Shown one piece after another: positions 1 through 9,944 of a stretch of 64,000 bases of DNA. The notes under the pieces are model-generated. The model worked only from the letters and a program-made list of their open reading frames with translations, was not told the origin of the DNA and did not search any database. Source of the stretch: Clostridium gelidum (GTDB taxonomy: Bacteria; Bacillota; Clostridia; Clostridiales; Clostridiaceae); NCBI RefSeq assembly GCF_019977655.1, contig NZ_AP024849.1, positions 2,575,001-2,639,000 of the forward strand. Reading direction: 5' to 3'. A program made the position numbers and the translations under genes. The first letter of the stretch is position 1. Every line of letters starts with the position of its first letter.

Positions 1-393
1 GATGAATTTAACTTTACTATTGAACAAGAAGAAAAGTATATAAAAAATGCAGCACTTTTTTTAGTTGCAGAAGTTAATGGAAATATAATAGGCTCAGCTA
101 CTTTAGATAGAAGTGAATTAGTTAGATTAAACCATGCTGCCTTATTTGGTATAACTATTTTAAAAGCATTTTCTCATCAAGGTGTAGGCAGTGCACTGAT
201 GAAAAAGGTTATTGAATGGGCAGAACTTAATAGAATTGAAAAAATAGATTTAGAAGTTTTTGAAAATAATACTCAAGCAATTTCGCTTTATAAGAAATTT
301 GCTTTTATCGAAGAGGGTAGAAAGATAAAAGCAATAAAAACAAATAAAGGATATGAGGGCATTATACTAATGTGTAAATTTTTAAATAACTAG
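1..393 (+). CDS. GNAT family N-acetyltransferase, 5' end cut by window
   Basis: The reading frame is open from base 1, so the gene starts outside the window; about 130 C-terminal residues are seen. They carry the GNAT acetyl-CoA-binding motif SHQGVGSALMKK at about residues 59-70 of the fragment, followed by the usual helix and the C-terminal strand pattern with 'NTQAISLYKKFAFIEEGR', typical of acetyltransferases where a displaced residue stacks on the cofactor. The family transfers an acetyl group from acetyl-CoA to an amine; the substrate cannot be told. A hairpin terminator follows at 447-484. Confidence 0.85.
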   Translation, partial: DEFNFTIEQEEKYIKNAALFLVAEVNGNIIGSATLDRSELVRLNHAALFGITILKAFSHQGVGSALMKKVIEWAELNRIEKIDLEVFENNTQAISLYKKFAFIEEGRKIKAIKTNKGYEGIILMCKFLNN

Positions 394-446
394 ATAATAA
401 GATAGTCTATTTAATATTATGAATTAAAAAATAAATAACAGATTGT

Positions 447-484
447 AAAATCGCATTATTCAAGAATTAGAATTAGCGATTTTT
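447..484 (+). terminator. Rho-independent terminator after the first GNAT gene
   Basis: Stem AAAATCGC / GCGATTTT with a 21-base loop, followed by a T-rich run. It lies 54 bases past the stop codon at 393. Confidence 0.65.
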
Positions 485-595
485 TATTGTGCAATTCTAA
501 CAATGAAAATAAATCAGAATTTGTCGTTGCTTTTTTGTCTGAATATGGTATGATTAATTAGCCTTATCAGAGGACTTGTAATAAAAAGATTATTT

Positions 596-638
596 AAGTG
601 GGATAAGATCCGAAAAGATCTTGTCACACTTTTTTTTG
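596..638 (+). terminator. Second strong hairpin in the 394-760 gap
   Basis: A 15-pair stem (AAGTGGGATAAGATC / GATCTTGTCACACTT, one mismatch and one G-T pair) with a CGAAAA loop is followed by eight T. It looks like a good terminator but no gene on the plus strand ends between it and the first terminator. The rest of the 394-760 gap holds no recognisable gene, so this may be left over from a lost gene or may insulate the next one. Confidence 0.6.
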
Positions 639-760
639 GTTCAATATACTATTTTAAAAACATTGTTGATTGTATTTTGCTGTGTTTATTACGAAATTAG
701 AATTTAAAAAACAGAATATAACTTAAGTGAAAATTAGAAGTTAAAGGAGATAATTATTAA

Positions 761-1309
761 ATGCATTTGAAAACAGATAGATTAATAATTCGTGATTTTG
801 ACAAAAAAGATGCTGCGGGATTGTATGAATTCCTTGAGCACCCACCTGTACATTGTTTTATGAGTGAAAAATTAGATTCACTTGATGAAGCAGAAAAAGA
901 AGTGGAGAGAAGAGGCAAAGAAGGTGAACACTTCGCTGTTTGCTTGTCTGATACAGATTCAATTATTGGGGATCTTTTTGCCATAAAAGAGGAGCCTGAT
1001 ACATATAGCGTCGGATGGAATTTCAATTTAAAATACGGCAAGATCGGTTATGCAACTGAAGCGGCAAAAGCGTTAATCAACTACCTCTTCAATAACGATG
1101 CAAGGAGAATATATGCTTATGCTGAAGACGATAATATTCCGTCCCAAAAACTTTGTGAGCGACTTGGAATGAGAAAAGAAGGACTCTTTATGGAATTTAT
1201 ATCTTTCGTGAACAACCCAGATGGAACTCCGCATTATGAAAATACCTACCAATATGCCATTCTGAAAAAAGAGCATTTTAAAGATGTATATGAAATAATA
1301 AAAATATAA
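761..1309 (+). CDS. GNAT acetyltransferase, RimJ/RimL-like
   Basis: A 182-residue protein of the usual length for RimJ/RimL-type acetyltransferases. The N-terminus 'LKTDRLIIRDFDKKD' is the standard opening strand of this subgroup, and KYGKIGYATEAAKALINYL (about residues 92-110) is the acetyl-CoA pyrophosphate-binding motif; 'PSQKLCERLGMRKEG' is the conserved C-terminal helix. Members acetylate ribosomal proteins, other protein N-termini or small amines; the substrate here is unknown. The start is fixed by AAAGGAG at 743-749. GC content is visibly higher in its middle than in flanking genes, which may hint at separate acquisition. Confidence 0.88.
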   Translation: MHLKTDRLIIRDFDKKDAAGLYEFLEHPPVHCFMSEKLDSLDEAEKEVERRGKEGEHFAVCLSDTDSIIGDLFAIKEEPDTYSVGWNFNLKYGKIGYATEAAKALINYLFNNDARRIYAYAEDDNIPSQKLCERLGMRKEGLFMEFISFVNNPDGTPHYENTYQYAILKKEHFKDVYEIIKI

Positions 1310-1413
1310 TTTGTTAACTATTACTTGAGGCCGATTATAGATAAAAAAATGTTTATATTAGTAATTTGTTAGGCTATAATATAATAAACGTATTATTTAT
1401 CGGAGGAAGTTCT

Positions 1414-1587
1414 ATGGAAAATATAAATGAACAAAATAATTTGTATGAGCAGTTTTTAAAATATTCATATAAAGATTTAGAAGAATCATTTAAAAAAACA
1501 AAAACAAAAGAAGAACAAGATTTTTATGTTGCTTTATCTGATATAATACTTCAAAAGGAACAAGAAAGAGCAATAGGTAAAAATTGA
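1414..1587 (+). CDS. Small protein preceding a zeta-toxin-like gene (possible antitoxin)
   Basis: Start ATG 1414 follows CGGAGGAAG at 1401-1409, giving 57 acidic, helical residues rich in Glu and Lys. The TGA stop overlaps the ATG of the next frame (TGATG), a sign of translational coupling. Small helical proteins commonly precede zeta-like kinases, so an antitoxin or chaperone role is an inference from position only; no family is recognised. Confidence 0.6.
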   Translation: MENINEQNNLYEQFLKYSYKDLEESFKKTKTKEEQDFYVALSDIILQKEQERAIGKN

Positions 1588-2150
1588 TGGCTACGTATAC
1601 TATATTTGCAGGTGTAAATGGTGCTGGAAAAACATCAATATATAAGTCTATTTATTATTAAAAAAATAAAAGTGAAAAAGGAATAAATACAGATGAGATG
1701 GTAGCAAGAGTCGGTACATGGAAAGATAATAATCTCCAAATTAAGTGTGGAAGAAAAGCCGCAAAACTTATAAGTTATTATATAAAAAATGATATATCAT
1801 TTAATCAAGAAACTACTCTTTCGGGTAAAAGTATTGTTAGAAATATAAAAAAAGCAAGGCAAGAAGGTTTTCATGTAGTGATGAACTATATTGGAGTTGA
1901 CACTCCGGATATTGCTAAAGAAAGAGTTAGAATTAGAGTATTGAAAGGTGGACATGGAATTCCAGAAGACACTATAGAAAGAAGATATTATGAATCACTA
2001 GATAATTTAAAAGAAGTATTAGATATATGTAATGAAATAAATATATATGATAATACAAATAAATTTAAGCGTGTGGCATATATATGTGATGGAATAATTA
2101 GATGGAAAAGAGATACAATTCCTAAGTTGAGTAGTAACATTTTAAAATAA
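1587..2150 (+). pseudogene. Zeta-toxin-like P-loop ATPase broken by a stop codon
   Basis: From ATG 1587 the frame reads a start strand and Walker A motif FAGVNGAGKTS (codons 7-17), as in zeta toxins and related AAA_33 kinases. It then hits TAA at 1659-1661 (codon 25) and continues in the same frame to 2150. After the stop come INTDEMVARVG, FNQETTLSG and the typical C-terminal RVxxGGHGIPEDTIERRY, so the rest of the domain is preserved. Full length would be about 187 residues. An ATG at 1698 could restart translation, but the product would lack the P-loop. Family members phosphorylate UDP-N-acetylglucosamine or related substrates. A sequencing error at 1659 is the main alternative. Confidence 0.72.
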
Positions 2151-2180
2151 GCCACCGATTTACGCAGTCGGTGGTTTTCT
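2151..2180 (+). terminator. Terminator after the zeta-like gene
   Basis: Stem CCACCGA (2152-2158) / TCGGTGG (2168-2174) followed by TTTTCT. Confidence 0.75.
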
Positions 2181-2190
2181 AAATTTTATT

Positions 2191-3177
2191 TTACTTATTA
2201 ACTAAATAGTAATCATGATAATCCTTGTAATTATTTTCTTGCGATAATACATTTTTATTTTGATAATGATTGATGCTAAAGGCTACGAAGCCTTCTACAT
2301 ATTTATTTTCTACAGAGAGTTGCTTTGAAATTGATTCTTGTCGTGCAGATATAAATTCAGATGATTTAATAGCAAAAGTTTCTGTAGTTGCGTAAAGCTT
2401 TATGCCTAATGTATCAGTTGCCTTTTTAGTATATGAATATAAACTATCTAACTGATTTATAGTATTAAACTTTGCCCCTATACTATCTTGCAGTGCAACA
2501 ATATCTATTCCAGTTTCATTTAAAGTATTTTCAAGCATTTTTGACCAGGTTGATATAGAACCTAATAATGAAAACTTTCTATTATAAAATGGAGCAATCA
2601 TTATATCCCTTGTAATATTTGATTTCATTTCAGAAGTAATTTGCTTAAGAAAACTATTCAAATACGATTGTTGAGTTTTAGTTATGGCAGTTAATTGATT
2701 AATTTCATAAGGAATATACCAACCCTGAAATGACTTATGAGTTCCATACATATCTAAGACTTCGTGTACAATAGTTTTATTAATTGAGGCTTGTAAATTA
2801 AGCCAACACTTGCTAAAAGCATTCATTACCCACCAATTACTATTAAAGCCTAATCCTATTCTAACCTTCATTCCAAGAAAATCTGCTGCACTTAGAACTG
2901 TTTCAACCATATCTATATTATTACACGTATATCCTAGTATATTTGTAGGATAAACTGCATACTTAATTCTTGTATCAGCTATTGATTGAAGTATTATTTC
3001 GTTAATTCCAATATTCTTAAGCATAGTTAATTCAGAAACCCATCTATTATAATCAAAGCTTTGAGCTAACCAATATTGTATAAAGGAACTGCTAAATACA
3101 GGTTTCACTTGAGCTTCAGTCCTAGCCTCAATATTAGTTTTAATATTAGATTCAACTGTAGCTATATGTTTTTTCAT
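2191..3177 (-). CDS. DUF4434-like TIM-barrel protein
   Basis: The 328-residue protein begins at the ATG whose upstream sequence on the minus strand has GGAGG eight bases before it; an ATG 15 bases further out overlaps that site and is unlikely. Features are 'SSFIQYWLAQSFDYNRWVSE', 'GINEIILQSIADT', 'KVRIGLGFNSNWW' and GWYIPYEINQ, a pattern of alternating strands and helices with aromatic residues as in DUF4434 glycoside-hydrolase-like barrels. WYIPYEI may carry the acidic residue at the active-site position of such barrels. No clear signal peptide is seen, which is odd for a glycosidase. Function and substrate are unknown. Confidence 0.6.
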   Translation of the reverse strand: MKKHIATVESNIKTNIEARTEAQVKPVFSSSFIQYWLAQSFDYNRWVSELTMLKNIGINEIILQSIADTRIKYAVYPTNILGYTCNNIDMVETVLSAADFLGMKVRIGLGFNSNWWVMNAFSKCWLNLQASINKTIVHEVLDMYGTHKSFQGWYIPYEINQLTAITKTQQSYLNSFLKQITSEMKSNITRDIMIAPFYNRKFSLLGSISTWSKMLENTLNETGIDIVALQDSIGAKFNTINQLDSLYSYTKKATDTLGIKLYATTETFAIKSSEFISARQESISKQLSVENKYVEGFVAFSINHYQNKNVLSQENNYKDYHDYYLVNK

Positions 3178-3293
3178 TTGAAGTGCCTCCATTTATATAG
3201 CAAATTATATTGCTTTTTATGACTTTGCTACTATAATATTAGAATGTTATGAAAATGGTACTGAAAAAATGAATATAAATAATTTGGTGTATT

Positions 3294-5102
3294 TTATTTG
3301 ATTTTTACTAGAACATAAAAGTCCCCACTATATGGATGTTCGGAATTAGATTTTTGAATATTAATGTTTAGTGCAACTAGAGATATAATGGCATTGTCAT
3401 TTTCCTTCGTGAATGTTGAATTATCAGCAGTCATGGAGTCTTTGCTTATCTGATAATTTCCTTGGGCTGAAGTATCAAACATATCAAAAACATCTTTCAT
3501 GTTAACACTTATAAGCTCCTCACCCTTGTCATTTGAAAGCCAGAGTTTACCTGAATCGAATGAGTTAATATTTGAAATGGTATAGGTTTTGCCAGAGCTT
3601 TTAAAATCACAGAGTTTATTACTAGGAGTTGGGTTATCTTTCTCAAAATAAAAGTTCAATACAACTAAAGCGTCGTAACCTGAAATGATTATGGGCGACT
3701 GTTGATTCAAGGACATGTGAACTGATTCTTGCCTATACATGCTCTCTTCGTATTGGTAAAATCCAAAGGTATCATAGAAATCGTTGTATAGATTAAAATC
3801 TTTTCCTAGGTAATCTATGTTCTTTGTATATCCCATCATTTCAAGGTAGTTTAGGGTAGAGGAGATGATTTTTTTATCTTCTTGAGAAACAGATGGATTT
3901 GGTGTTATTTTATTATCCAGAAGCATTTTATTTTTAACTAGTACACTTTGAAGCATTTTCTGTTGGTTTGTACGGCTGATTGTAAAGGCATCCAAAGGCG
4001 GAATAATGGAAAAGAGTGCAAAAACTATCAATAACATTGCCACAATGCCATTTTTTCGTACTGGAATAAAGCTTAGAAAAACTCCAGAAACAGCTGCAAA
4101 GATTCCAAATAAAATTACATAATAACGTCCATGCATAATCCCCGTATCTTGAGTTCTCAGTATAGAGGATACAATCTGAAACACCACAATTGGAACAAGA
4201 ATCTTCGGGAAAATTTTTCGGAAAAGTTTAGCAAACTTATTTTCAATTCTGCTAACTAAAATATAGATTAGGATCACGGTAATAGCAAATCCAACGAGCA
4301 TGGGTTCAAGTCGATTGTCTGTCCAAAATTTTCCGGTGATGTTTTTTGCAATGTATATCACAAGAATGACTGTATAAATTGACAATAGAGGAATAATTAT
4401 ATAGGAGAGTAGAATCTCCAAAAATTTTGGACAGCTTGAAGATCTAGTTATATTTTCCCTGTTATAATCTTGGCTCTCCTTAAAAAGAGTTTTGTTAGAA
4501 ATACCTGGATAGACCGGAATAAGTGACAAGAAATATATTGGTGCAAAGAGGATTGAAATTATGTTTAAAGCATGCATATATGACTTTCCGTCTACTTGAA
4601 AAAGAAGTAAATCAATAGCTGCAATAATCATTGATATGCCAGTAAAGAGTACCACTGAAAATAGGAGAGAATTAAAGAATGATTTGAATGATGACATAAA
4701 ACTTTCATTGAAACTGACAGTGCTTTTAATTACTGGTACCCAAATATAAGCAATAACTAGGGCAAACACAGCAACTGAGGTTCTAATCCATGTTTCTAAG
4801 CTGGTAGTTGTGTACTGATTAACAATGAGAAAATATCCCATAGTTAAGACCACGCAAATGACCATGGAAACAACGCGGTGTAAGAACTTTTCAAAAAATC
4901 GTTCAAAGGCTGCCTGCAGGGTAAAACCAAGGCATGCTCCAACCACAAATGTCAAAAGAAGCTTGTAATAAGGTTCTCCACGGTTTATAGCATTTGCATT
5001 TACAACTGCAGCTACAATAAGAAAAATTACAGTTAATGGATAACGAGATATTGCATCATATAGTCCACTGAGTTTATTTCGTAGGGTATCTATAGCTTTC
5101 AT
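3294..5102 (-). CDS. DUF4153-like polytopic membrane protein
   Basis: Start chosen at the ATG that follows AAGGAGG by eight bases on the minus strand; a longer frame to 5144 has no site. The 602-residue product has a hydrophobic N-terminal two thirds, with roughly ten to twelve membrane segments in residues 20-380 grouped in pairs. A soluble tail of about 220 residues follows, with short repeats of polar strands. This layout matches DUF4153 proteins, whose function is not known. The gene stands alone on the minus strand; the gap to the upstream gene is 527 bases. Confidence 0.65.
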   Translation of the reverse strand: MKAIDTLRNKLSGLYDAISRYPLTVIFLIVAAVVNANAINRGEPYYKLLLTFVVGACLGFTLQAAFERFFEKFLHRVVSMVICVVLTMGYFLIVNQYTTTSLETWIRTSVAVFALVIAYIWVPVIKSTVSFNESFMSSFKSFFNSLLFSVVLFTGISMIIAAIDLLLFQVDGKSYMHALNIISILFAPIYFLSLIPVYPGISNKTLFKESQDYNRENITRSSSCPKFLEILLSYIIIPLLSIYTVILVIYIAKNITGKFWTDNRLEPMLVGFAITVILIYILVSRIENKFAKLFRKIFPKILVPIVVFQIVSSILRTQDTGIMHGRYYVILFGIFAAVSGVFLSFIPVRKNGIVAMLLIVFALFSIIPPLDAFTISRTNQQKMLQSVLVKNKMLLDNKITPNPSVSQEDKKIISSTLNYLEMMGYTKNIDYLGKDFNLYNDFYDTFGFYQYEESMYRQESVHMSLNQQSPIIISGYDALVVLNFYFEKDNPTPSNKLCDFKSSGKTYTISNINSFDSGKLWLSNDKGEELISVNMKDVFDMFDTSAQGNYQISKDSMTADNSTFTKENDNAIISLVALNINIQKSNSEHPYSGDFYVLVKIK

Positions 5103-5244
5103 CTTCGAATCCTCCTTTACATATGGTGCTTTTAGTCTGCACAACGTGCACTTAATTTATAAAGTTCTCTTTATATATAAATATTCCATATATTCTGACA
5201 ATTATCCTCTAAGATAAATGAAATTTTTATTATAATTAGTAAAT

Positions 5245-5280
5245 GAGGCGCCAACATAGATTGTTGGCGCCTCAAGTTTT
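5245..5280 (+). terminator. Strong GC-rich hairpin in a 527-base gap
   Basis: A perfect 12-pair stem GAGGCGCCAACA / TGTTGGCGCCTC with a five-base loop, followed by AAGTTTT. No plus-strand gene ends nearby. Two smaller hairpins (ATGGTG/CACCAT and ACCCA/TGGGT) follow within 60 bases, so this may be a structured leader or the remains of a transcription unit. The rest of 5103-5629 holds no recognisable gene. Confidence 0.45.
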
Positions 5281-5387
5281 AAATGGTGGTTGTCACCATT
5301 ATAAGATTATACTTACCCATTAAATTGGGTTGGAAAGTTTAAATATAAGATTTATATATAAATTCATTTTATGAAAGTATGAAAAGA

Positions 5388-5416
5388 TTGACAAATATAT
5401 AAAACAAGAGTAAAGT
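5388..5416 (+). promoter_or_regulatory. Candidate sigma-A promoter for the decayed ABC cluster
   Basis: TTGACA (5388-5393), 17 bases, TAAAGT (5411-5416). It lies about 215 bases upstream of the ATPase start. Confidence 0.35.
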
Positions 5417-5629
5417 TTTGAGTAACATAGTAAAGAGGAAATTAATTAAAAATGGAATAGATACATATGCTAGTGTTGCGTACTTAAGACGTTATATTCA
5501 GAGGAATTTGGGCTGGAAAACAAATATGATATTAACTTAATATAAAGAATATACTTAAGAATATATTTTTAGATAGAAAATAAAGATAGGAGGTAATTAA
5601 TATAAGGTTTAATTATATCTAAAGTAATT

Positions 5630-6631
5630 ATGAGTTTAATAAAAGTTGAGAATCTTAGAAAAGAATTTAAAGTAAGAAAACAAGAAAAAAAGACTAACAT
5701 TTTCAATGAGTTATTTCATCGGGAATATGAAATGAAAAATGCAGTTGATGGAATCTCATTTGAAATTGAAAAGGGGGAGATTGTTGGATATATTGGTCCA
5801 AATGGAGCTGGAAAGTCTACTACTATTAAAATGCTTACAGGGATATTAGTCCCTAGTTCTGGAATAATAGAAGTTGATGGATTGATTCCGTATAAAAACA
5901 GAAAAGAATATACAAAAAGAATAGGAGTAGTGTTTGGGCAAAGAACGCAATTATGGTGGGATATTCCTGTATTTGAATCCTTAGATTTAATGAAATATAT
6001 ATATAAAATACCAGATGATATTTTTAAATAAAACATGGAACTTTTTATGGATATTCTAAACATTGGTGAGTTTGAGAGTACTCCAGTAAGGCAATTAAGT
6101 TTAGGACAAAGAATGAGAGCGGATTTATGTGCCTCATTATTGCATAATCCAGATATATTATATTTAGATGAACCAACTATAGGACTTGATGTAGTTGTAA
6201 AAAAGAATGTTAGAGATTTTGTTAAAGAGGTAAATAGAAAAAGAAAAACAACAGTAATATTAACGACACATGATATGGCAGATATAGAAAAGTTATGTTC
6301 AAGAGTACTCGTAATTGATAAAGGTTCATTAATATATGATGGAAACCTTGAACAGGTTAAGGATAAATTCGGATTCATGGAGAGAATGGAACTTATATTG
6401 GAAGATGAGCTGCAAGATCTTAATTGGTTTTATGAAAACGGTATTATAGAAATAAATAGAAATGAAAAGGATTTAGTACTTAAGTATGATAAAACTAAAA
6501 TAAATTCATCTACTATTTTAGGATATCTAATGTCTAAAAATACTATAAAAAATTTCAAGGTATATGAAACAGAGATTGATGAAGCAATAAGAATAATGTA
6601 TCTAAAAAATGATATGAAAGGGAATATTTAA
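5630..6631 (+). pseudogene. ABC-2 exporter ATPase, interrupted by an in-frame stop
   Basis: One continuous frame of 333 codons is broken by TAA at 6029-6031. Before it lie Walker A GPNGAGKST and the Q-loop FGQRTQLWWD; after it LSLGQRMRAD (signature), LYLDEPTIGLD (Walker B) and TTHD (switch). The intact paralogue at 10732 reads IPDDIYKKR where this one has IPDDIFK-stop-N, so the change is most simply AAA to TAA. Restart at ATG 6035 would give a protein without Walker A. AGGAGG lies at 5588-5593, nearly 40 bases from the ATG, so initiation also looks poor. The family powers ABC-2 exporters of drugs or lipids. Confidence 0.8.
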
Positions 6632-6633
6632 AA

Positions 6634-7769
6634 ATGACAATGTATTTTAAGTTTTTCAAAAATGCATTTGCATCTAATTTTGAATATAAATTTGATGCTA
6701 TTTTTCGTGGATTAGTACAAGTTATTGAAATTGTTGTACAAATATCGGTTTGGACAGCCCTTTATTATTTTAATAATAACAGTGGAATTTCAAAAGATAA
6801 TATAGATCTTAAAGTAATGATATATTACGTAATAATTAGTGCAGGTATCTCTATTCTTGTTAATAATAACGTAATAAATATTATTGATAAAAAAATAAGA
6901 ACAGGAGAAATTTCATCTGATTTAATTAAACCTATTAACTTTCAAGCATATATGTTTTCAATAGCAACTGCAGATAATATTTATAATTTCATATTTAGAT
7001 TTATTCCAGTACTTTTAATTTTTATTCCTTTTTACGGCATTTATATTCCAAGTATAAAAACAGCAATTATATTTTTAATATCTCTTATAAATGGCGTATT
7101 AATTAGCTTTTTGTTAGCATATATTTTGGGACTAGTAGGATTTTGGTATTTGTCTATATGGCATTTAGAACGTATTTATATGCGTTAAGTGGAATGTTTA
7201 TTAAACATCCTATGTTGGATATGGAAAGTATGATACAACAGGGACAGTTTGATAGTATATTAACAAAACCAATAAATCCTTTGTTTCATGTGATAGCAAG
7301 ACAGTTTGAATATACATTTGCAGGACATATTGTATTATACATTTTTACATTTGGAATAAGCATAAATAAAATCGAAACTCAGTGGTCATTAGGTAAGATT
7401 TTATTTTTTATTACATTTATTTTTGGAGCAGTACTTATACATTCAGCTTTTATGATAATAACAGGCAGTCTAAGTTTTTTCATTGTAAAATCTAAAGTAG
7501 CAGTTGAAACAGCCATTTATGGTCTTAGAAGTTTCTTAGATTATCCATTAACAATATTTAATAAATTTATACAGGTAGTATTAACTTTTATATTGCCATA
7601 TGCATTTGTAAATTATTATCCAGCAGAATATTTTCTTAGAAAAACAAATCCACCAATTTTTAATTCTGCGCTTTATTATATGACACCTGTTGTAGGAATT
7701 ATAATGATTATACTTGCAATTTTAATCTGGAATAATGGAATAAAACATTATAAAAGTACAGGTTCATAA
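6634..7769 (+). pseudogene. Two ABC-2 permeases fused out of frame by a deletion
   Basis: Bases 6634-7140 encode the first 169 residues of a DUF990-type permease (MTMYFKFFKNAFASNFEYKF and on, four membrane segments). At GLVGFW the frame ends, and from 7143 another frame encodes the last about 205 residues of the partner permease. The latter lines up from about residue 62 of the intact partner at 9945 (VFVYMAFRTYLYALSGMF against VLLIQSIFTISNGFSNMF). A deletion of about 450 bp joining permease 1 to permease 2 explains both ends. The TTG-started downstream frame might be translated, but neither permease is complete. Confidence 0.75.
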
Positions 7770-7858
7770 AGCATAAATTTTAATATAATCTATTACTTTG
7801 TATGTGATTTATAGAATTTGAAAATATTATTAGAAAAACAAAAGGGAGGAACAGAAAA

Positions 7859-9082
7859 GTGAGTATTACAAAACAAGCAATTGAAAAGGCAGAAGAACTT
7901 AGAATTATACCAGAAAGATTAGAAGTGTTGGACAAGCAATTAAATTATTTTATTGAACAAGGACAAAGACAGGCTATTATTTTTAAAGCTGTGAAGAAAG
8001 GGGTTACAATCTTTGAAGGAACATATGGAATGAATACCAAGGAATATGGATTGAAATCAGATACAATCTTTAATGTATGCTCTATTACAAAACCAGTTGT
8101 GGCTACGCTTATTTTATGTCTTCAAGAAGATGGAATTGTGGATGTGACGGAGCCTGTATGCAAGTATCTTCCTGAATTTATAGGAGGAGGTAGAGAAAAT
8201 ATATGCGTATGGCATTTTCTAACACATTCTAGTGGGTTAGATGAAGAAGAAATCTGGAATGATTCAAAAGAATATGTAAAAAATGAATTTGGCTTAGAAG
8301 CACCTAATAATGAATGTTCTCATGAAGAATTTGAAGATTTTGCAAATAAAGTAGCAGATAAAATGGGTGTTGATAGAAGTGTTAAGGGAAGAATGGGAAA
8401 TATTGAATATATTCTTTCTTTGAAAACTAATATGAGACGTAAGCCACACACAAATATGGTTTATTGTAGTTATGGCTTTCAAAGATTAGCCGATATTATT
8501 GAGACTACAACAGGTGAATCATTGGATGAATATGCTTCTAGAAAATTATTTAGTCCATTAGGGATGAAGGATACTGCATGGCGTATGCCAGAAGAAAAAT
8601 GGGACAGGATTATTGGAAGAATCGATAGCGCCGTTAGTGCAAAATGGTTTAACAGCAATGAAAATTTTGTTTCTGAAAGTGGAGCTGGCGGACTTAAAAC
8701 AACTGTAGATGATATGATGCGTTTTACTCAAATGATTTTAAATGGAGGAAAATTTAATAATGTCAGAGTGTTGTCTAAGGCAAGCATTAAGCAGATGTTT
8801 ACTGATCATAATCAAGGAGTTCCATGTGCTGAAGGAGAGGAATATTCTAGGTGGTCATTAGGTTGGAATCTTCATGGCAATAAGAAAGATAATGATGGGA
8901 TTTTACGTTCAGAGAGTTGTATTGATCATACAGGATATGGTGGAACAAAAATATTTGTTGATCCAGAACATGATTTGACAATGGCTTGGTTTGCAGCAGA
9001 AACTGTACATTATGAAAAACCAGAATTTCTTAATATTAATGGACGTCTTGTAAATCTTATTATGTCAGCTATGGAGGATTAG
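7859..9082 (+). CDS. Beta-lactamase-fold serine hydrolase (class C / EstB-like)
   Basis: A 407-residue protein starting with GTG after GGGAGGA. It carries the class C triad motifs: SITK (S-x-x-K, about residue 77) as nucleophile and base, Y-C-S at about 201 in place of Y-x-N, and HTG near 358. 'GLKTTVDDMMRFTQMILNGG' is the usual helix of this family. No signal peptide is visible, so it should act in the cytoplasm; this fits esterase, amidase or transacylase members better than a penicillin-binding protein. It sits between a broken and an intact set of ABC-2 exporter genes and just upstream of permease 9115, so a link to making or modifying an exported compound is inferred from context. Confidence 0.82.
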   Translation: MSITKQAIEKAEELRIIPERLEVLDKQLNYFIEQGQRQAIIFKAVKKGVTIFEGTYGMNTKEYGLKSDTIFNVCSITKPVVATLILCLQEDGIVDVTEPVCKYLPEFIGGGRENICVWHFLTHSSGLDEEEIWNDSKEYVKNEFGLEAPNNECSHEEFEDFANKVADKMGVDRSVKGRMGNIEYILSLKTNMRRKPHTNMVYCSYGFQRLADIIETTTGESLDEYASRKLFSPLGMKDTAWRMPEEKWDRIIGRIDSAVSAKWFNSNENFVSESGAGGLKTTVDDMMRFTQMILNGGKFNNVRVLSKASIKQMFTDHNQGVPCAEGEEYSRWSLGWNLHGNKKDNDGILRSESCIDHTGYGGTKIFVDPEHDLTMAWFAAETVHYEKPEFLNINGRLVNLIMSAMED

Positions 9083-9114
9083 GCATAATCAAAAGAAAGG
9101 ATTAATAGAAAAAA

Positions 9115-9939
9115 ATGGACAAAATTAAACATCGTTTTGAGATACTAAAATCGGTGGCATTTGTAACGTTTAAAGAGTGGAGTGCATATCGCACTCACTC
9201 TATGGTATCCATATTAGTTGGACCAGTTTATTTTATTATACAGTATTTTATTTGGAAGGCTGTATTTGGAGGAAACTCTGGAGGAATGGTTAATGGTATG
9301 GAATTTAAACAGATTCTTTGTTATTATGGGGCCATCACATTAATTGGATATTTGATTATGGATTTTGCAGATTGGAATCTTCAGATGCTCGTAAGGAGTG
9401 GTAAATTTCTGACATTTCAATTAAGGCCTATACATCACCGATTTTTTGCATTATCACAAAAAATTGGTCATAGAGCTTTAGGATTTGTTTTTGAGTTTTT
9501 GCCTTGCTTCTTTATTTTACAATTTATTTTTAAAGTTGATTTGATACCAAAACATCTTGGATTATCAATTATATCAATAGCATTTGCATTTCTTATAAAC
9601 TTTTATGTAAATTATTGTATTGGAATGACTGCTTTTTGGCTTGTACAATCATCAGGAATAAGGCAAGTATACCAGGTGATTTCTGAAATTTTGTCAGGTT
9701 CTTTGATTCCACTAATATTTTTCCCAGAGATACTTCAAAAAATACTTTTTTTCTTGCCATTTCAATATATTACTTATGTGCCAGCATGTGTAGTTATGGG
9801 AAAGTATTCACTAGGTGGAATTACAATGGATCTTAGTCAGATTGTACTTATTCAAGGGGGAGCAGTAGCTCTTGTAATGATACTGAGCGAAATAATATAT
9901 AGGCTTGCAATGAATAAATATACGGATGCAGGAGGCTGA
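9115..9939 (+). CDS. ABC-2 type exporter permease (DUF990-like), first subunit
   Basis: A 274-residue protein with about six membrane segments and the amphipathic start 'FVTFKEWSAYRTHSMVS' typical of DUF990 permeases. 'LRPIHHRFFALSQKIGHR' is the cytoplasmic coupling loop (the LxKPI/LRPI motif) that contacts the ATPase. It is the intact relative of the truncated first permease at 6634. It lies 32 bases after the hydrolase gene and five bases before the second permease, so the three genes and the ATPase form one operon. Cargo is unknown. Confidence 0.82.
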   Translation: MDKIKHRFEILKSVAFVTFKEWSAYRTHSMVSILVGPVYFIIQYFIWKAVFGGNSGGMVNGMEFKQILCYYGAITLIGYLIMDFADWNLQMLVRSGKFLTFQLRPIHHRFFALSQKIGHRALGFVFEFLPCFFILQFIFKVDLIPKHLGLSIISIAFAFLINFYVNYCIGMTAFWLVQSSGIRQVYQVISEILSGSLIPLIFFPEILQKILFFLPFQYITYVPACVVMGKYSLGGITMDLSQIVLIQGGAVALVMILSEIIYRLAMNKYTDAGG

Positions 9940-9944
9940 TAGAA

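Noticed and set aside
757..1041. A 94-codon frame on the minus strand opposite the GNAT gene
   Set aside because: It mirrors the acetyltransferase coding strand and has no ribosome site or protein-like composition.
5716..6378. A 220-codon minus-strand frame across the broken ABC ATPase
   Set aside because: It is opposite a recognisable ATPase on the plus strand, and an open antisense frame is expected by chance in such codon usage.
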